A stretch of 64,000 nucleotides of DNA from Oscheius dolichura (GCA_932521035.1 OW051494.1:3954001-4018000), one strand, 5' to 3'. Positions 36,709-50,800 are shown, numbered from the stretch's first letter. Notes: a model not told the origin generated them from the letters alone. Numbers and translations: made by a program.

Positions 36709-39700
36709 GGCGTAGTCCTGAAAGTGGGCACTGGGACATTATAAGGGAGGCTGGAGATAAACAAGACTCGGATCAAGGCCGAGCAGGAGGAGCAGTTCTA
36801 AAATTAGACGGGAGGAGGGGGAGGGATTACAGGAGGAAAGGGCAAGGGCCACTCGAGGACGGGAATAACATCTTCGACGAATTTGGACAAACAGTTGGTC
36901 ACAGTGTATTCTGTAGCCGGGGAGACGGGCCACCCAGAGAACACCCACCGGGAGGACGCGGGGTCCCCCGCACCCGTACAAACTCGGCAAGAAGAAACAT
37001 AGACGGGGGAGAGAGAAAGGAGGAAGGAGGAGGTTTGTGTGCTTGTAACTGAGTGGCAAGCCGGGCCTCCTCCACGAGTTATGGCAGTGGCAACTCGAAA
37101 AACTTGTCCCATTCGGCATGGCCTGTGGCACTTTCGCCTCCGGGAACTGTAAACCGAGAAACGAGACTGCCAATGGCGGAGGGGGAAGGTCATGCCCGCT
37201 ACGCTTTCCGGGGGGACAGGGGGAGAAGTTTTGGGGGCCGACTGACCCGAGGAGAAATATATGAAAACAATAGTATATTTCTCGAAGGACGATATAAATC
37301 AAAGTTTGTGACGGCAAATGGCAGGGAGAACAAAGGGCCCCGCCACAAAGGACACAAGGTTAATCAGCTAGGATAGCATCGAAACGAGTTTGCCCCCGGG
37401 CAGCGGTCACGACAACAGCAGCAGCCACTTCTCTTCCGTCTTCAATTTGGAGGCTGTGTCTGGACACGAATTCTGAGATGGCCCTTGATAGGGCAGGGAG
37501 CGGCCGGCCGACGGAGATTGGGGTCTGGGCAGGGGGTTTTATGGGGGAAGACTACTGTAAACATGACCCTAATTCGATGGCTCGTTATAGACTCCTCCGT
37601 GTAAATACGGTAGCTGGTTCTGGAGCGCTGTAAGCTCAATGATCATTTATTATCCTTTGTCCCATCTGTAATGTGTCTCGTCCAGGAGAAGACACTCCAT
37701 TCCGACTGAAGAGGACGATAGCCCGGAGTCTTTGGGAAAAGGCCTTTCAGTTGACGACATTATACGGGTGCGGTGGCTTGTCCTCCCCGACAGAGTTGCC
37801 CCGTTCTTCAGCCGCCTTCTAAATATTTCTTTGGTCTCCCGTCGAAATTGAAGAAGCCGCGGCGGAAGTAGCCTGGCCGGATAAAGAGCGGATGCCCTTC
37901 GATTTTATAATGAAATTTTACGTGGAGGAGTTGCACTCAAACCTGGCTCAGATGGCTTCCACTTCCTTCTTTTTCAGCTCATAACGACCACGAGGCGGCC
38001 CCTATCAACAAAACTTTATTAATGCCGTCGAGCACTTGGCTCGACGTTGATTACACAGGCAGAAGACAGGCAGACATACCCCTCCCGGATAGAAGCTGGC
38101 TGTTTTCGACGGATGAGGCCGAGTCCCTGTGACCTGGTGTCCGTCCATCCGTCAGTTAAACCTCGGCTGTCAAATCTGGCAACAGCCGTGTGAACTCCCG
38201 GAAGCGGCGAGTAGAAGTTATTGAAATTGGGTCAATTGGTCTTTCAGGCCTTCTTCCGCCGCTCCTTTTCCTGGCCGCCTTTGTCCTTCCTCCCCCTGGG
38301 CTCGTCGCCCCTCCTCCCCCAAAGACTGTCAGGGAAATTGAGCCCATCGGCCCCGCCTTGTGACCCGGCTCCCCGATGACAGGACCCGCCACTTTGTGAT
38401 GTTTCAAGCCATCGGCCCAAGTGACGTAGGGAATTAGCCGAGTTACACCCTCGTTACTCGGCCGCCTTCCCCCTAGGATGCCCCTTCTGATAAACGACGC
38501 TGTCCAGTGGCCAATTTCCTGCCCATCTATCAACCAAAGCAAAACGTGCTCCAACACTTAAGAGTCGTTCGGCTTTTCCCCGTGAAAAATGACCATGTCG
38601 GGACCGGCCGGGATGACGGCGGCAGCTGCCCGGGGTGGCTGTTACAATCCCTTTGACAGGCAGAGGAGGCGGGGCCTGAAACCCGACACCGGGAGCAACT
38701 TCTTCTTCGGGGGGATATTTTGGGCCGTGCTTCCTTCTTTGAGAGATAAGTTGACGCGGCTTGACACCTCCCCCCGGATAAAAGACATTATTACAATCGT
38801 CGCCTCGGCGGCCGCTTCCTTTTCCTCGGTGACCCCACGGATCAAAAAGCTCTTCCGGGCGACACGAATCGCGTGTCCGGCCGGCTAGCCATTTTTGTGT
38901 TCGAACCTGACCTGGCCCCCTGGATGATGTGGCTGTCCTCGCTTTCCTCTTCTTAATGTGTTTATGCCGCTCTGCCACTTCCGCGGCTCCTCCGGTGGAA
39001 TGCCACTGACAGAGAAGGGCCCCCGGCCGAGGAGAACTCGGCGGGCCCTTTTGTCTCTAAATGAGATCAACGCGTCATATTTTAAGACTCAGGAAAAAGG
39101 GGGTGGGACGGCGACGCTGTTCATCCTCCCCCTCTGCTTCTCTCCTCCCCCTCTATACATTTTGTGTCTCTTTAAACGAGAGAAAAAGGAGTGAATAAGT
39201 GGTCCTTTTGGAGGGAGACGTTGTTCTCGGCGCCTCAGCGAAACCCGATCCCGATCGTGTGCCTACCAGGGGCCCCTGACGGATCCCCCCTTTTGAGGGG
39301 CCTCATTACAGAGGGCAGATCAAATGCTCGATGGATGGCTCGGCTCTCGACAAGTGGCCAAATTCAATCAGGACACACGGCTGCGAGCAAGCCTTTCGAA
39401 AATAGGTCATCAGCACGAGAGGCCCGAGCGGCCCATTACCCGTGACGCCCGTCGACGACTGTCCGCCGCACCGGCAACCCCCGTCGGGACACCTCCGGAT
39501 GAATTATGCACAGATACATATCACGACAACATCGATCCCCGGGGCCAGCCCAATTTGGGCCCCCTTCCTGATTCCATTATCACGCATACGCACCCATTAG
39601 CCGTGGCTCCCTCTCTCCTTTTTTGGGTGGCTGCCAGATTGGGCCCAGTTCAGTGGCCCTTCACCCCTGAATTAGTTGGCCATCCTCCTGCTGCCCAGCT

Positions 39701-42578
39701 TCCCCGTTCGCTGTCCCACGCTTCCAGCCTCAAATCCTCTCCTCTTCATATCCTCTTTCATCTCATAATATTCGGGGGTTGTGAAAAGAGTATTTTGGAG
39801 GGAGGACGGGGATTACTAGCCTCTCCTGCTCCTCCACATCAAACACCGCGTCTTCCAGCGGGGCCGAAGGTCAAAAGCAGGACTCGAGAGCCGGCTCCTC
39901 CTTGCCGTGTCCTCCTCCTCCACGGCTGACGTCGAGCCCGGTTGGAGTAATTTTTGTTATTGGACTCTCTTTAGGCGTCATGTATCACAAATGGCGCTCT
40001 CCCCTGATCATCGTCTCCTCGTTGTTTTGCCAAGTTGTCCGTCTGCATCCCAAGTGGCTTCGTTTCCTCCAGAGACAGAGAGATCAGATCATTCCGGCGG
40101 TCGAGGCGATTTGATCGAATCGGCCGTGGGAGTATGTGGAGTTGTTTTAAGAGGAGTGAGATGCGTCGGAGGCTTAATTATGTGGCCGAGGGGGACCTCT
40201 CCCCGTTTCTCGTGAGGGTTCTGACCGGAGCGCCACACGGATTTCATAGAATATGATAGCGAGCAAACAGCCCCCGGCCCCCAGTTTGTAAGGCTCTCCC
40301 CTTCCCTCCTCGTTAAATGCTCGGCTTGTTTTTCTCTTCGAGATCATCACTCACCTCGTCGCCCGTCCTCGCGTCCACGCTCCTCCTCCACGAAGAGCCA
40401 TCCTCCCCTGCTATCATCCGCCCCGGTACAAGTCCTCCTCCTCATTGAAATTCTTTAAATTATTCCGATCTTTTTCGACGTCGATTCCATTAGAATCCGA
40501 GCTGGTTTTATGTTTCTGCTCTCCCCCTTTGTCCCGGCCCCTGCAGCCTCGCCTTTTCGATCCCCCAGCTGGGCCAACAGTCCCTCCTCCCTGATGCTTT
40601 GATCCGCCTCACCTTTCCTCCCCGGGAATAGGTTCCTTGTTGGCCGCTGTTTATAGTAGCCCTGCCCCCATGAATATGGCTAAAAGTACCCTTATAAGGC
40701 CATGTTTTGCCGGTGTTCCCCTCGGAAAGGTCAGACGGCCGGCCCCCTCCCCCCAAACAGGGTGGTCTCCGATTGTGGCGTTCCTCTTCAGGGGGCTCAA
40801 TGCGATTATATTCGACCCGTTTGTCCAAAATTCATTCCTGCTCCTGCTGGCCTCCTCGAAATAGAGCAATTATCTCACGTTGCAGGAGGAGTACCCCTTC
40901 TAGGAACAGCCTTATTAATGAGGGAGAAACTCCTCTTTTTGATCATTTCTCGTCACTCCCGGAAGGGACCCCTCCGGTTGCAAACGGCCAAAGCAAAACA
41001 AGGCCAAAAACGAGAGAGAGACGAGAGAGAGGCCCTGTGAGATTTGACACCTGCGGCTCTCTTGTCTTGTTAGGGGCCCTTCTCACCCACGGGTGAGCTC
41101 TTTTTTCGACCGATCGTAATCATCTCTGGCCACCTAGCTACTACGTACTTTAGTCTCTTTTTTGAGCCACACTCAGGATAATTGAATTGAATCCCTTAAA
41201 ATAGGTACGCCTCCCTGTTGCAAACCTGCCGGCCCCCGTTCCCCCTGGGCCGTCCTCCTCCTCCTCCTCCTCCGTGTACAGGATAGCCAGAGAGTTCATA
41301 CACCTTCGCCCCCAGATGTCCTCCTCCTTATTGGCCTTCGAGGTCCACATTGTTCCATATACGCTCCAATTCTTTTGACACCGGCCTCGTGGCTCGATCC
41401 CTCATCCTGATTAAGCCGAGGGGATTCTGAGCGAGGAGGAAGAGGAACTTCGCGCGTAGAATTTCCTCTCCTCCTCCACAAATATCAATTAGAATTTCTA
41501 AATTTAACATGAACAGTTCCCGGCTATTTGCTGTGATCTTTGTCTTTTTGATTAACCGGGTGATAACATTAAACAGCCTGTGGCTGCTGATTGAACGACC
41601 CCCTGAGAAGGCTACCTGGAATATGGCCGACACCCACTTCAGCCCGCGGAAGAATGTCCAAAGAGGGCCTCCTGCCCCTTATCGAGACTTTTTTTCACCA
41701 CCCAAGTCGACTTATCTTCGACCCTTTTTACAACCGGAGTCTCCCCTTCTTCCGAGGAGAAGGTTAAATCAGTCCAAATTCCAAAGATCCTCCCAGGGGA
41801 CCTGGTCTCCTGTTTTTTTTGCAGGGAATAGACCTCAATTAAGGAGCAGGAATGTTGATTGCCCCATGTCCAAGAATCTCCAACAATTAGAGCAGTTTTA
41901 ATAGCAAGGAGGGGGGATGGCCATAGATCCAGCCGGAACCGGGGGGTGGGTGGTGGCGCCTTTCACGGATCAAGCGTTTCGTCTCAAATATGACAAATCC
42001 CCCCTTTTATTCGAACACGAGACATGTGGCCACTGAAATATTCATGTCTCAATTATCTCCCTCAAAAATGAGGACAGTTCGTGTCGTCGTCCTCACAAAC
42101 ATCACTTGTCCTCGACGTGGCCCCGCCCCGCCGCCCGTTCCTCCATGACACGCCTTCCGTCTTCTATTTTCCCCGGGCACAGTATTTTGTTTTCTCGGAG
42201 AGAGGAGTAAAGGCCATCCCCACACACAGTTCCTGTTCCTCTTTGGTTTGCTCGGCGATTGTCTGCCGGGGGGACTGTCTGCCTCCTCCCGCTATCAATT
42301 AGGGCTGCTTTTATATCCACTTGTTTTGCCTCCTGCTCCTCCTGGTGTTTAAGCTCCGCCAATAATTTGCTATTTTGCCCCTCTTCTCCCCCCGAATATC
42401 ATAGCGCCTACAAGTTATCAGAGGGGCCCCGCTCCCCCTTTAAATTGCGTAATGGCCCCCGGGCTTCCGTCAGGAGACATAAGTGCAGGAGTGAAACTAC
42501 TTCAATACCTCCTCCTCCACTATTGACTCCTCCCTCTCCTCAGATCCCCCTAAATTATTCACTTCAGATGAGTGCGTC
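36709..42578. other. 5.9-kb GC-rich gene desert
   Basis: No recognisable gene on either strand. The sequence is dominated by CCTCC/GGAGG-type tracts (for example a CTCCTC run at about 41248-41272) and CCCCC/GGGGG runs. A perfect 12-bp palindrome CAGGGGCCCCTG lies at about 39267-39278. ORFs up to 201 codons (39324-39929) and 174 codons (38454-38978) reflect low stop density in GC-rich DNA; they overlap others on both strands and show no domain. It should include upstream sequences of the divergent cuticlin gene (left) and GPCR gene (right). Confidence 0.45.
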
Positions 42579-45046
42579 ATGCTTCTCGACGTGAACGGTA
42601 CCGTGGCAGCCATCTTGGCCGACGCCGGCTACCGGCCGGAGGACGTCGCCCGGCCGCTCTTCTGGGTTTGTTTATTCCTCCTCATCCTCTCGGCCGGATT
42701 AACTTTTCATATAATTGTTTACATTTAATTGCAGACGGCTTTGTTGGCTGTGATACTCTGTCTTTTGATCGTCAGCTGTATCGTCGGCAATCTCCTCGTC
42801 TTGCTGGCCATCTGCTGGGAGAGAGATCTCCGCGGCCGGCCCCAGTATTACCTCATCTTCTCTCTCGCCGTGGCTGACCTCATCGTTCGTTTGCTCCTCC
42901 TCCCCCGGGTACAGTCTCTTCCAGGTGGGGATCATCGTGACGCCGCTGTCGGCCTGGTCGACCCTCGTCGGTGGATGGCATTTCGGCGTCATCCTCTGCG
43001 ACTTCTGGATATCCATGGATGTCCTGGTCTGCACCGCGTCGATCCTCCACCTGGTGGCCATCGCCCTCGACCGGTGAGTGGAATTTTTTGGTGGCTAAAT
43101 GGATTATATGGAGTGACGCCTGAACTCTGAGCACTTTTTTCATCGCTTCGTTAAATTTCCATTCTAAATGCGCCATGTGCCGTGAATTATCAGCGAGAGT
43201 AAGCACAAAACAATTCACCCTCGAGTAATTGGGGGAGGGGACTGTTGCCCTCCGAGAGAGAGAGGGAGGCAGACACCCGAGACTACCCAGAGAGATAAGT
43301 TATTGGTCCGGGGAGGCCGTCGAAAAAGTCGAATAATCAACAATTGGAAAATGCGACCCCCGGGAGGAGTCGTCCTCTCTTTTTCCGTCGTTTATGACTC
43401 GAAATGGTCCCCACTTGGCTCGTTCGAGGAAGTACCGTATGCCGGCTGGTCTGATATCATGGGCTTGAATTTTAAGGGGTCGGTGGAAGACAGGTGCTCT
43501 CGTCTCCTTCCCTGTTCAGAAATAGAAGACGGGGCTCTAATTGTATTCCTCTGCAAGGGGGACGAATCTCTGGAGTGGACTCTCCTAATTCCATTGGCAA
43601 AGTCCGAAAGCAACAGAGGAGGGGGATCAGTTGGAGCGCTGGACTTAAATCCAATCAGACGTACGCGATGATCACACCAACGGTCACGTGCGCCTCAAAG
43701 ACCACGGTCCTTTTGTCCGGCTAAGGGCTGACTTCCTCCAGGTACTGGTCGATCACCGACATCAGCTACGTGCAGAACCGTACCCCTCGGAGGATAGTCC
43801 TCATGCTGGCCATGGTGTGGCTCCTCTCCCTGCTCATCTCGCTGGCCCCCTTCGCCGGCTGGAAGGACGACGGCTTCAATGACCGGGTCACCTACCAGCA
43901 CACTTGTCTCATCAGCCAACAGATCAGCTACCAGGTATCCTCCCCACCTCAATTGTTACAGCCCCCGTTTCAGGTCTTCTCCACAGCCACGGCCTTCTAC
44001 ATCCCCTTAATCGCCATTATTTGTGTCTATTGGAAGATCATGAGAGCGGCCAAGAAGAGGTTCAAAAGGGAGCGGGACAGGCGGACAGTCATCCGGCCGC
44101 CGCCCGACGCCGACGAGAAGAAGGTGCCGTTAATAGCCAAGAACAAGGACAGGAAGGTGGGTGCGATGATTTTTGAGATGCCTCCTCGAGCGGATCCCCC
44201 GATATGTCATGAAATCTTGTGACATTTCCATGTGTACCCGAAATAAAACATAAAAAGGGCTCTTTATAGGTCCCTCTCCCACCGGCGGTCATAATTTGTG
44301 ACGTGGAGAAAAACGGCTCGTCAGATGGGAATGGACTCCGGCTGAAGAGGGAGAACTCGTCGTCGACGACGTCGGAGGAGGAGAGGACGGCCACGGCAGA
44401 GACGCGGCTGGATGGGTCGACCCCCACCCACACAAAGGTAGGAGAAGGAGGGGAGACAGCAGAGAAATGTGTTTTGTAGACATCTTTGGGGAACGGGGCC
44501 ATAAGCAACGGGACGAGTCTCGTGCCGAAGAAGAAACGCCGGCCGAAGGAGTCGGCTGAGAACCGGCGAGAGCGCAAAGCCTGGAGGACGCTGGCCATCA
44601 TCACGGGCACGTTCATCGCCTGCTGGACGCCGTTCTTTATCGTCTCGCTGTACCGGCCACTCTGCCAGTGCCACATCCCGCCGGCCCTCGAGTTCATCAC
44701 CGCCTGGCTGGGTTAGTTTTTGGTTTCTACAATGGGCCCCTTTCCTGCTATAAATCTGCTCATAATGACAGTAGTAGTCTAACGGGCCCCCCGGTTGACT
44801 CACGTCTCCCCCTCCCTGCCTAATAAAGGGGAGATCCACGAGAGGGCCCGTTGACAGCAGCAGTGTGTGGAAATACAATCAACGCACGGCGAGTCCCCGA
44901 GGCTCCCGCCCCCGTCCAAATGAACTGTTTCGTTTTCAGGCTACCTCAACTCGGCCCTCAATCCGATCATCTACACGGTCTTCTCCCAAGACTTCCGCGC
45001 TGCCTTCAAACGGATCATCAAGCGAATGTGTTTCGTCAGCTTGTGA
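42579..45046 (+). CDS. Serotonin 5-HT1-type (biogenic amine) G-protein-coupled receptor
   Basis: Seven-transmembrane receptor, probably Gi-coupled serotonin receptor (SER-4/5-HT1 type). Start ATG 42579 ([13 protein letters not shown], with an N-glycosylation site), 12 nt after CACTTCAG. TM1 [15 protein letters not shown]2 [16 protein letters not shown]3 [21 protein letters not shown], with amine-binding Asp; then YWSITD after a 660-nt intron. TM4 [18 protein letters not shown]5 [11 protein letters not shown]; a long third intracellular loop rich in Lys/Arg/Ser; TM6 [17 protein letters not shown]7 [14 protein letters not shown]. The short tail ends KRMCFVSL, with a cysteine that could be palmitoylated; stop TGA 45044-45046. 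The amine subtype (serotonin versus octopamine/tyramine) is inferred from TM3-TM5 resemblance. The intron at 42885-42924 is only 40 nt. Confidence 0.88.
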
Positions 45047-45128
45047 GATGTCTCGTCCTCCTCCTCCTTGTTATTCTTCTGTTTTCCGGGGATTGTCATG
45101 GGTATCACGGGTGATCTCAAAAGAGATA

Positions 45129-45134
45129 AATAAA
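45129..45134 (+). terminator. Poly(A) signal of the GPCR gene
   Basis: AATAAA 83 nt after the GPCR stop codon, between the converging GPCR and MAGUK genes. Confidence 0.6.
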
Positions 45135-45297
45135 GTCATTTATACGGCAAGGAATGAAGCTGCTGAAAGGTCGGCGGCGTAAGGCTCAAAAAGTACCCAG
45201 TATGTGTGTGTAATTATGAGGTTAGAGGTCGACTAGAGGGGGGACAATACAAGCACCAGAAAGGGAAAGATCAGGATGAGTATCGGCAGAGAAAGAA

Positions 45298-47488
45298 CTA
45301 GCGCTGGGTGGCCCAGCTTAGCGGCACCCAGGACGGTTTGGACTCGATGGCCTGGAGCAGCGAGATCAGCTGGGTTAGGGACTCCTCCAGCTGGCAGTTC
45401 ACTATCCGGGCGTCAAACAGGTGCCCGTACTGACGGTCCAGCTGACGGGCTGAAAAGGATGATTCGTCTCTTCTGCCCCCTATCTCGTCATCCTCCTCCA
45501 TCTCATCCGTCTCCCACAGGTGACAATGGTCCCCATCGGGAGAGAGAGCCCGTAATTTATGGCCATACTCACCTCCTTCGATGATCTGGTCGATCTCAAT
45601 ATCCGTGAAGCCGCGAGTATTGCAGGTCGCGCTGGACACGGCCGACACTGCTCGAGATGTCCTCGACTTGTACGCCTCGCGGGTTATCTGAATCCGTCTG
45701 CTAATTAAAAGGAAGGATACCTTAAACGTGGTGGAATCAGGTGGCTGGATGAAAATAATAAACGGCCGCAGCTCCGGTCTCCTCAAAAGACGCAAGGCCA
45801 AGGAGTGCGGGGTCAGCAGTGGGATGCCCTGCTTCCTGGCGTCGTAGACGGCAGCCAACGCCGTCCCATACAGATTGCCTGAATTCTCCTCCTTATAAAA
45901 GGGCTTCCTCATCTATCAACCTCTGTACTCCCCGAATTCGAGCATCTCCCCGTTTGTTATCATATTCTCCATGAATTCCCTTTCCACGAAGTAGTAGTCC
46001 ACTCCTTGAGTCTCGCCGGCTCTGAAAGGACGATCTATAGGGGGAGGATGAGGTGGAGACTGACCTCGGGGAACGGGTAGTGTGGGGGACAGTACTGCTG
46101 AACCTCTCCGGGAAAAGCATCAGCAGCCGCCGTTTCAGTTCATTTCTTCCGACTCCGGGAGGACCTATCAGGACAATTGGACGGACGATGTCGGGCGAGG
46201 GATTGAACGGGCAGACGGACTCATAGATCAGCTCGTCCTATCATGGAAATGTAGGGAGACAGAGGATATAGACACACCTCTAAGCTGGCTTTCGACCTGA
46301 CGGAGCCTCTGCTTCGCGACTCTTTCAACTTCTGCTGCAGGGACTCCGAGGGGATCAACCCCACCCGAGAGGCGTAGCCATCTAGACAAGGGCAATGACA
46401 GGACTGGGTCTGCTTACTCTTCGATCCGAGGGGATCGTTTTCGAAGGAGAACGAGCCGTGCCCGATACACCTGGCCTGCCACCAATGCTGGTCGCTGCAG
46501 ACAAGGAGCTCGAGGATGTCGCCTCTCTGGAAGGACAGGGCCGTGTCACTGCAGGGCTGGCGGGAGTCAGCACTGCCGGTGTAGTCGAACTGAAGGGATC
46601 ATAGGAGGGGAGGGAGGACGGGTCTTACCAGCGCTTTGACGTGGAGATTCGTGTGGTCACTGGTCCGGTGGTGGAGGTCAGAAGGGACGAGTTTGAAGGT
46701 GACGGCGCCGTTGTCTGTCCTGTTCAGCAGCCGGACGATGTCGTCCGCGCCCATATCCGCCACCACGGGAACGCCGTTCACTTCCAGCACCCTGTCCCCC
46801 TCCTGAATGTCTCCTACAATATGTCAGAGGGGATGTACCTGGATGCAGGCGCTCCTATCCGCCAGGCCTCCGGCGATGACCCTGGCCACGATTACCTTCC
46901 CTTTTTCACACCGGATAGTCGCCCCCAGAGGCTCGTCCTTCTTCAAAATTCGAACCTTAACCCGAAATCACTCATGTCCCAAGCGGTCGGTTACAATTTT
47001 GACGGCGATTCCCTCGTCCTCGTCCACTTCGAAGGGAACGGCTGGCAGACGGGGCAGATAGCGACAGGAGGATATATCCTCGGCGGCCATGAACACTCCC
47101 TGAACAAATGGGATACTACACTCGGAGCCGGATGGGACCCACCCTGACGTGTGGCCTGTTCAACAGGACCACCAGCTGCTGAACCGCGGCCGATTTCTCG
47201 CCGCTGGCCTCCCAGTCGCTGATGAATCCATCACACCAAGTTAGAGTCTCGGCTGCTCTAAATGGATGGCTGTTTCTGTCAAAGGAAGCGGTCTTACGAT
47301 GGATCCGGTTTGATGTCTCCAGAAACGACGAGATCGTGTAATCCTCGGGCGGTTTTTAGCTGTTCCTGACTGAGTGAGATCTTCTCCCGAGACCCGTGAA
47401 CACTGCCGCATACTTCGGCAATACTCTCGAGGATCGATTCGAAGGCTATCACAAAATCCTCGTACGAGGGAACACGCTCCTCGTTCAT
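45298..47488 (-). CDS. MPP-type MAGUK scaffold (L27-PDZ-SH3-GUK)
   Basis: Membrane-associated guanylate kinase scaffold of the MPP3/5/7 class, for cell polarity or synaptic junctions. Start ATG 47488 (MNEERVPSYEDF), 17 nt after ATTTGCAG. The N-terminal helices and LNRPHVR resemble L27 (about 47488-47160). PDZ at about 46930-46630: KKDEPLGATI, VIARV-like VARVIAGGLADRS, GDRVLEVNGVPV. SH3: FDYTGS, FQRGDILELL, WWQARC, GLIPSE. GUK at about 46120-45298: LLMLFPERFSSTVPHTTR, FMENMI, NLYGTA, FIIFIQPP, QYGHLFDARIVN, PSWVPLSW near the end. Stop TAG 45298-45300. The guanylate-kinase nucleotide loop is degenerate as in other MAGUKs, so it should act as a scaffold rather than an enzyme. Which MPP orthologue it is remains open. 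Confidence 0.85.
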
Positions 47489-47893
47489 TCCTACGCCATG
47501 TAGTCTGCAAATTTTAGTAATATGGATAGAGGGTTACACGGGGGAGGGGTCGTGTTGAAGCGACTAATTCCCCCTGTGGGAAGAGCTTTCAGTGAAATAT
47601 AACGAGAGTTCAAAGGAAAAGTGGATATAACGACGGAATTGACGCGAGGTGGAAAAAAGGAACGAGAGAAACGTAAACGCCGCTTGATGCGAGATTTTAC
47701 AGGACCGACCTTATAGTCGTGCCAAGACCACACATTGCAACCTAATAGATTGCACTTTCGATAACCCTGCCCGATAAACTGTCGCGAGCGCCAATAAGAC
47801 CACGGAGAATACAAAATAGAAATTTATTGAAAATGTAAACCCGTATTATGCAACTACGTATATACAAATAATGCTTCAGTGGGAAAAGAGACG
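47489..47893. other. Gap between MAGUK start and ATR stop
   Basis: About 400 bp, with GC content falling from left to right. It holds the MAGUK leader acceptor (AG 47506-47505) and, at 47823-47828, an AATAAA on the minus strand serving ATR. A 107-codon ORF (47491-47814) overlaps the leader and has no domain. The two genes are transcribed in the same direction with under 400 bp between them, compatible with an operon or simply dense packing. Confidence 0.4.
47823..47828 (-). terminator. Poly(A) signal of ATR
   Basis: AATAAA on the minus strand 66 nt after the ATR stop codon. Confidence 0.6.
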
Positions 47894-50800
47894 TCACATA
47901 AAGGGTGCCCAGCCAATATACATCTGGACCAGCTGTTTCTCATCGGACGCAATCTCAATTAGTTTGTTCACTTGGCCTTCCAGACTCATAGGAGACATGC
48001 TGAATTTCCATCGATAAATCTGAAATATTCATGCATTTAGCGTAAATATCCATTACCTCTGGCGTCACAATATGCCCTTCAAGGCGCTTGCCAATTAATC
48101 CGACAGCATCCGCAGCTATATGACCAGCAGTCACTTTTTCACCTCGTCGAGAACGCTAAATATTAGCAATTACTTGATCTTGAAAAAGAAAAGCTTACAT
48201 TTTGCTGAGCACGGGTAGAGTCTTCCCATTCTAAAAGAGGATCGTGAACAAAAGCTTGTATCACAGTAAGCAAAGTGTCTTTATTATCTCTCATGACTTT
48301 CAAAGTTGCTTCACAGGACTTCCGAAAACTTCCTTCCACTCCAGTTGGACCTAATCCGTCTATCATGTTACGAGTTAACCGGAACGGGACTACCTAAGCA
48401 AATGGCGCTCCATAATTTTCACAAACAATACCTCTTTGACAGGCAACTGTTCTCCTTTGTTGAATATTAAATTGAAATCCACGTGAACAACGCAGCCGTC
48501 TTTCTGATCTAATAGAATGTTTTCTCCATGTCGATCACCTATTATTTTTTTTGAAAAAATTAGAAAACAACGCACCAAGTCCAAGGACAAATCCAATCAT
48601 TGACATAACCGCAGCTGACCGAGAATAATTAGAACGAGCTGAATGCCAGCTGGATGGATCTACGAACTCTCTTCGAAACCATTCCGCCATTACTCGAGGA
48701 TAACACTCGTAAAATTGTTCTATTTTCTTCAATTTGTCACTAACAGAGGCTGCATTAGCCCAACATTTGAACCTGAAGTAAGAGCACTCTAACGATTTAA
48801 AAATACTTTACCAATCGGCATCAGTCATTCTTTTTGGAGACTTTTCATTGAATAAAGGCTGTAATGCGTGTCTATAGCCAATCAGGTTTGGCAGCCATTC
48901 AAGTATACCTCCGGCTGCCTAGAATAACAGAATAAACTAAAGCTGGCAATGTAGAACCTGAAGTGGAATAACGGTGAAGGTACGGACCGTTAGTTGACGG
49001 CGTCTAGCTTCAGGATTTTGGCGCATTAAACTGTTCATCATCTAAATCTGTATAAATATGTTTCGTGTTCCACTTACACGGTTGACGTCCATAAATCTAG
49101 CATCTTTTCGAAGTTCATCACCAGGTTTAACCATTATTGAAAAAATACGTCCATCATGAGAGCGAATACTTAATTTTTTTGGCTGCATCATTGATTTTAA
49201 TACCTAAAGAAGACACCAGGTTAATAGTTAGTTCTATAGATTAACCATATAAGTCTTTTCGAAGTTTTGAATAAGAACTTCTGGTAGCACTCCCATTGAA
49301 GGCTCAGTAGGCGATGACGTATTAATCATAATTTGTGAAAAACTCTCAGCCTGGAAATTCCTTTGAAAATAACAGCATATAAACTACCTGCTGTTGCACG
49401 TATTTAGGTATTGCATGATCCATCATTTCCGTTAAAGGCACCATAATTGTTGGCTGCACTCGGCGTATTCCATGGAGACGTCGCTCTGTAGCTCCCACTA
49501 GAATACAAATTTTGGCATGCTTGTATGACGGGGAAATGATTAAAAAGTGATGAAGACGTACTGAGAAGACTAGTATCCATTGAGCCATCATAAAAAAAAT
49601 CGTACAATAGTTTAAACTGTTCTGGAAAATTATCATGTGTTCCAAAGGTATATTTTTGCTCAGCAGTTCTAAAATAAATTAAACAACCTTAACCATGACA
49701 TTCTTACTTTATCAAGCACTGCGAAATGTAGTCATACTGATCGATTAAGTTATTTAACCGCTTGTCTCTTTGCTTCGCCACTTGAAAAATAAGATTACAC
49801 CTTTAATCAATTAAATGGTTAAAAAGGAGAGAAAAAAAACCTTTTTTGTCGAATATTCTGTTCATATGGTCCAGACCGGTAGACAGCAATTGACAACCAA
49901 AGACACTGATGGGGAAATCCAACTATTAATTCAGAGAGAATTATCTATTGGCCGATCAAGCAATGTTATCAAACAAAAATACCTTTAAAGCATTAAACAC
50001 ATTTTCGCTTTTATGCTCAATTCTAGAAATCAGCTGAGGATATGCCTTGTAAAAATAATAGGGATCCAGTTGGCGAAAAATATGTAACATTTCTTCGTTT
50101 ATCTACAACGCTAAATATCATACTTGAGCAATCACACCTTTTGTATTTCAAGTCTATCTTTTTCTTTTGCTTCCTCGTGAGCTACAGATACGTTTCCTTC
50201 AGATATTTTTGATAGAAGTTGGTCATGTTTTTTCTGGGTACAATCCAACCAAAGCGTTAACATCCTTGGCATAGCGTGGAATAAATGATTCGGCCCAAAT
50301 TTTAGGGCATCGGCATATGTTTTTAAAATTATGTTAACCAGATCTGTACGCACCTAAACATGAATGTTAATAAGGCTATTAGAAAATGCTACGTTAGATG
50401 TATCCAACGAATATAAACTATCGCAAAATAATGCGATTCGATAAAATAAATCTTCGGACGGCACTTGAATTTTACGAAGAGCCATATAAATTTTGTAGAG
50501 GTCACTCGAACTGACAGCTCCGGCTTTCATCATATATTCTGCTCGAAGAAGTTGCACTTCGGCAAACGAAGCTCTTTCTTCTTTTCTCGTTGTTAGAATA
50601 GTGTCTGATCCGAATCGCGTGCCTGACTCAACGTAAGGAACAAATTCCGAAAACATTTCTGTCATTTTATCAAAACGACCATGGAGTAATTTCGTTAATA
50701 GACTGATTGCCTGTTGTTGATCGCCCTAAAATACTATTTACAAAACTATAAAGTAAGATGTATTCACCTTTTGGAATTCAAATCGTGCCTGTTCCAAGCC

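Noticed and set aside
38454-38978. 174-residue minus-strand ORF
   Set aside because: Low-complexity, no recognisable motif, overlapping plus-strand ORF of similar quality.
39324-39929. 201-residue plus-strand ORF in the gene desert
   Set aside because: No domain, no leader acceptor, overlapped by other ORFs; expected in GC-rich DNA with few stop codons.
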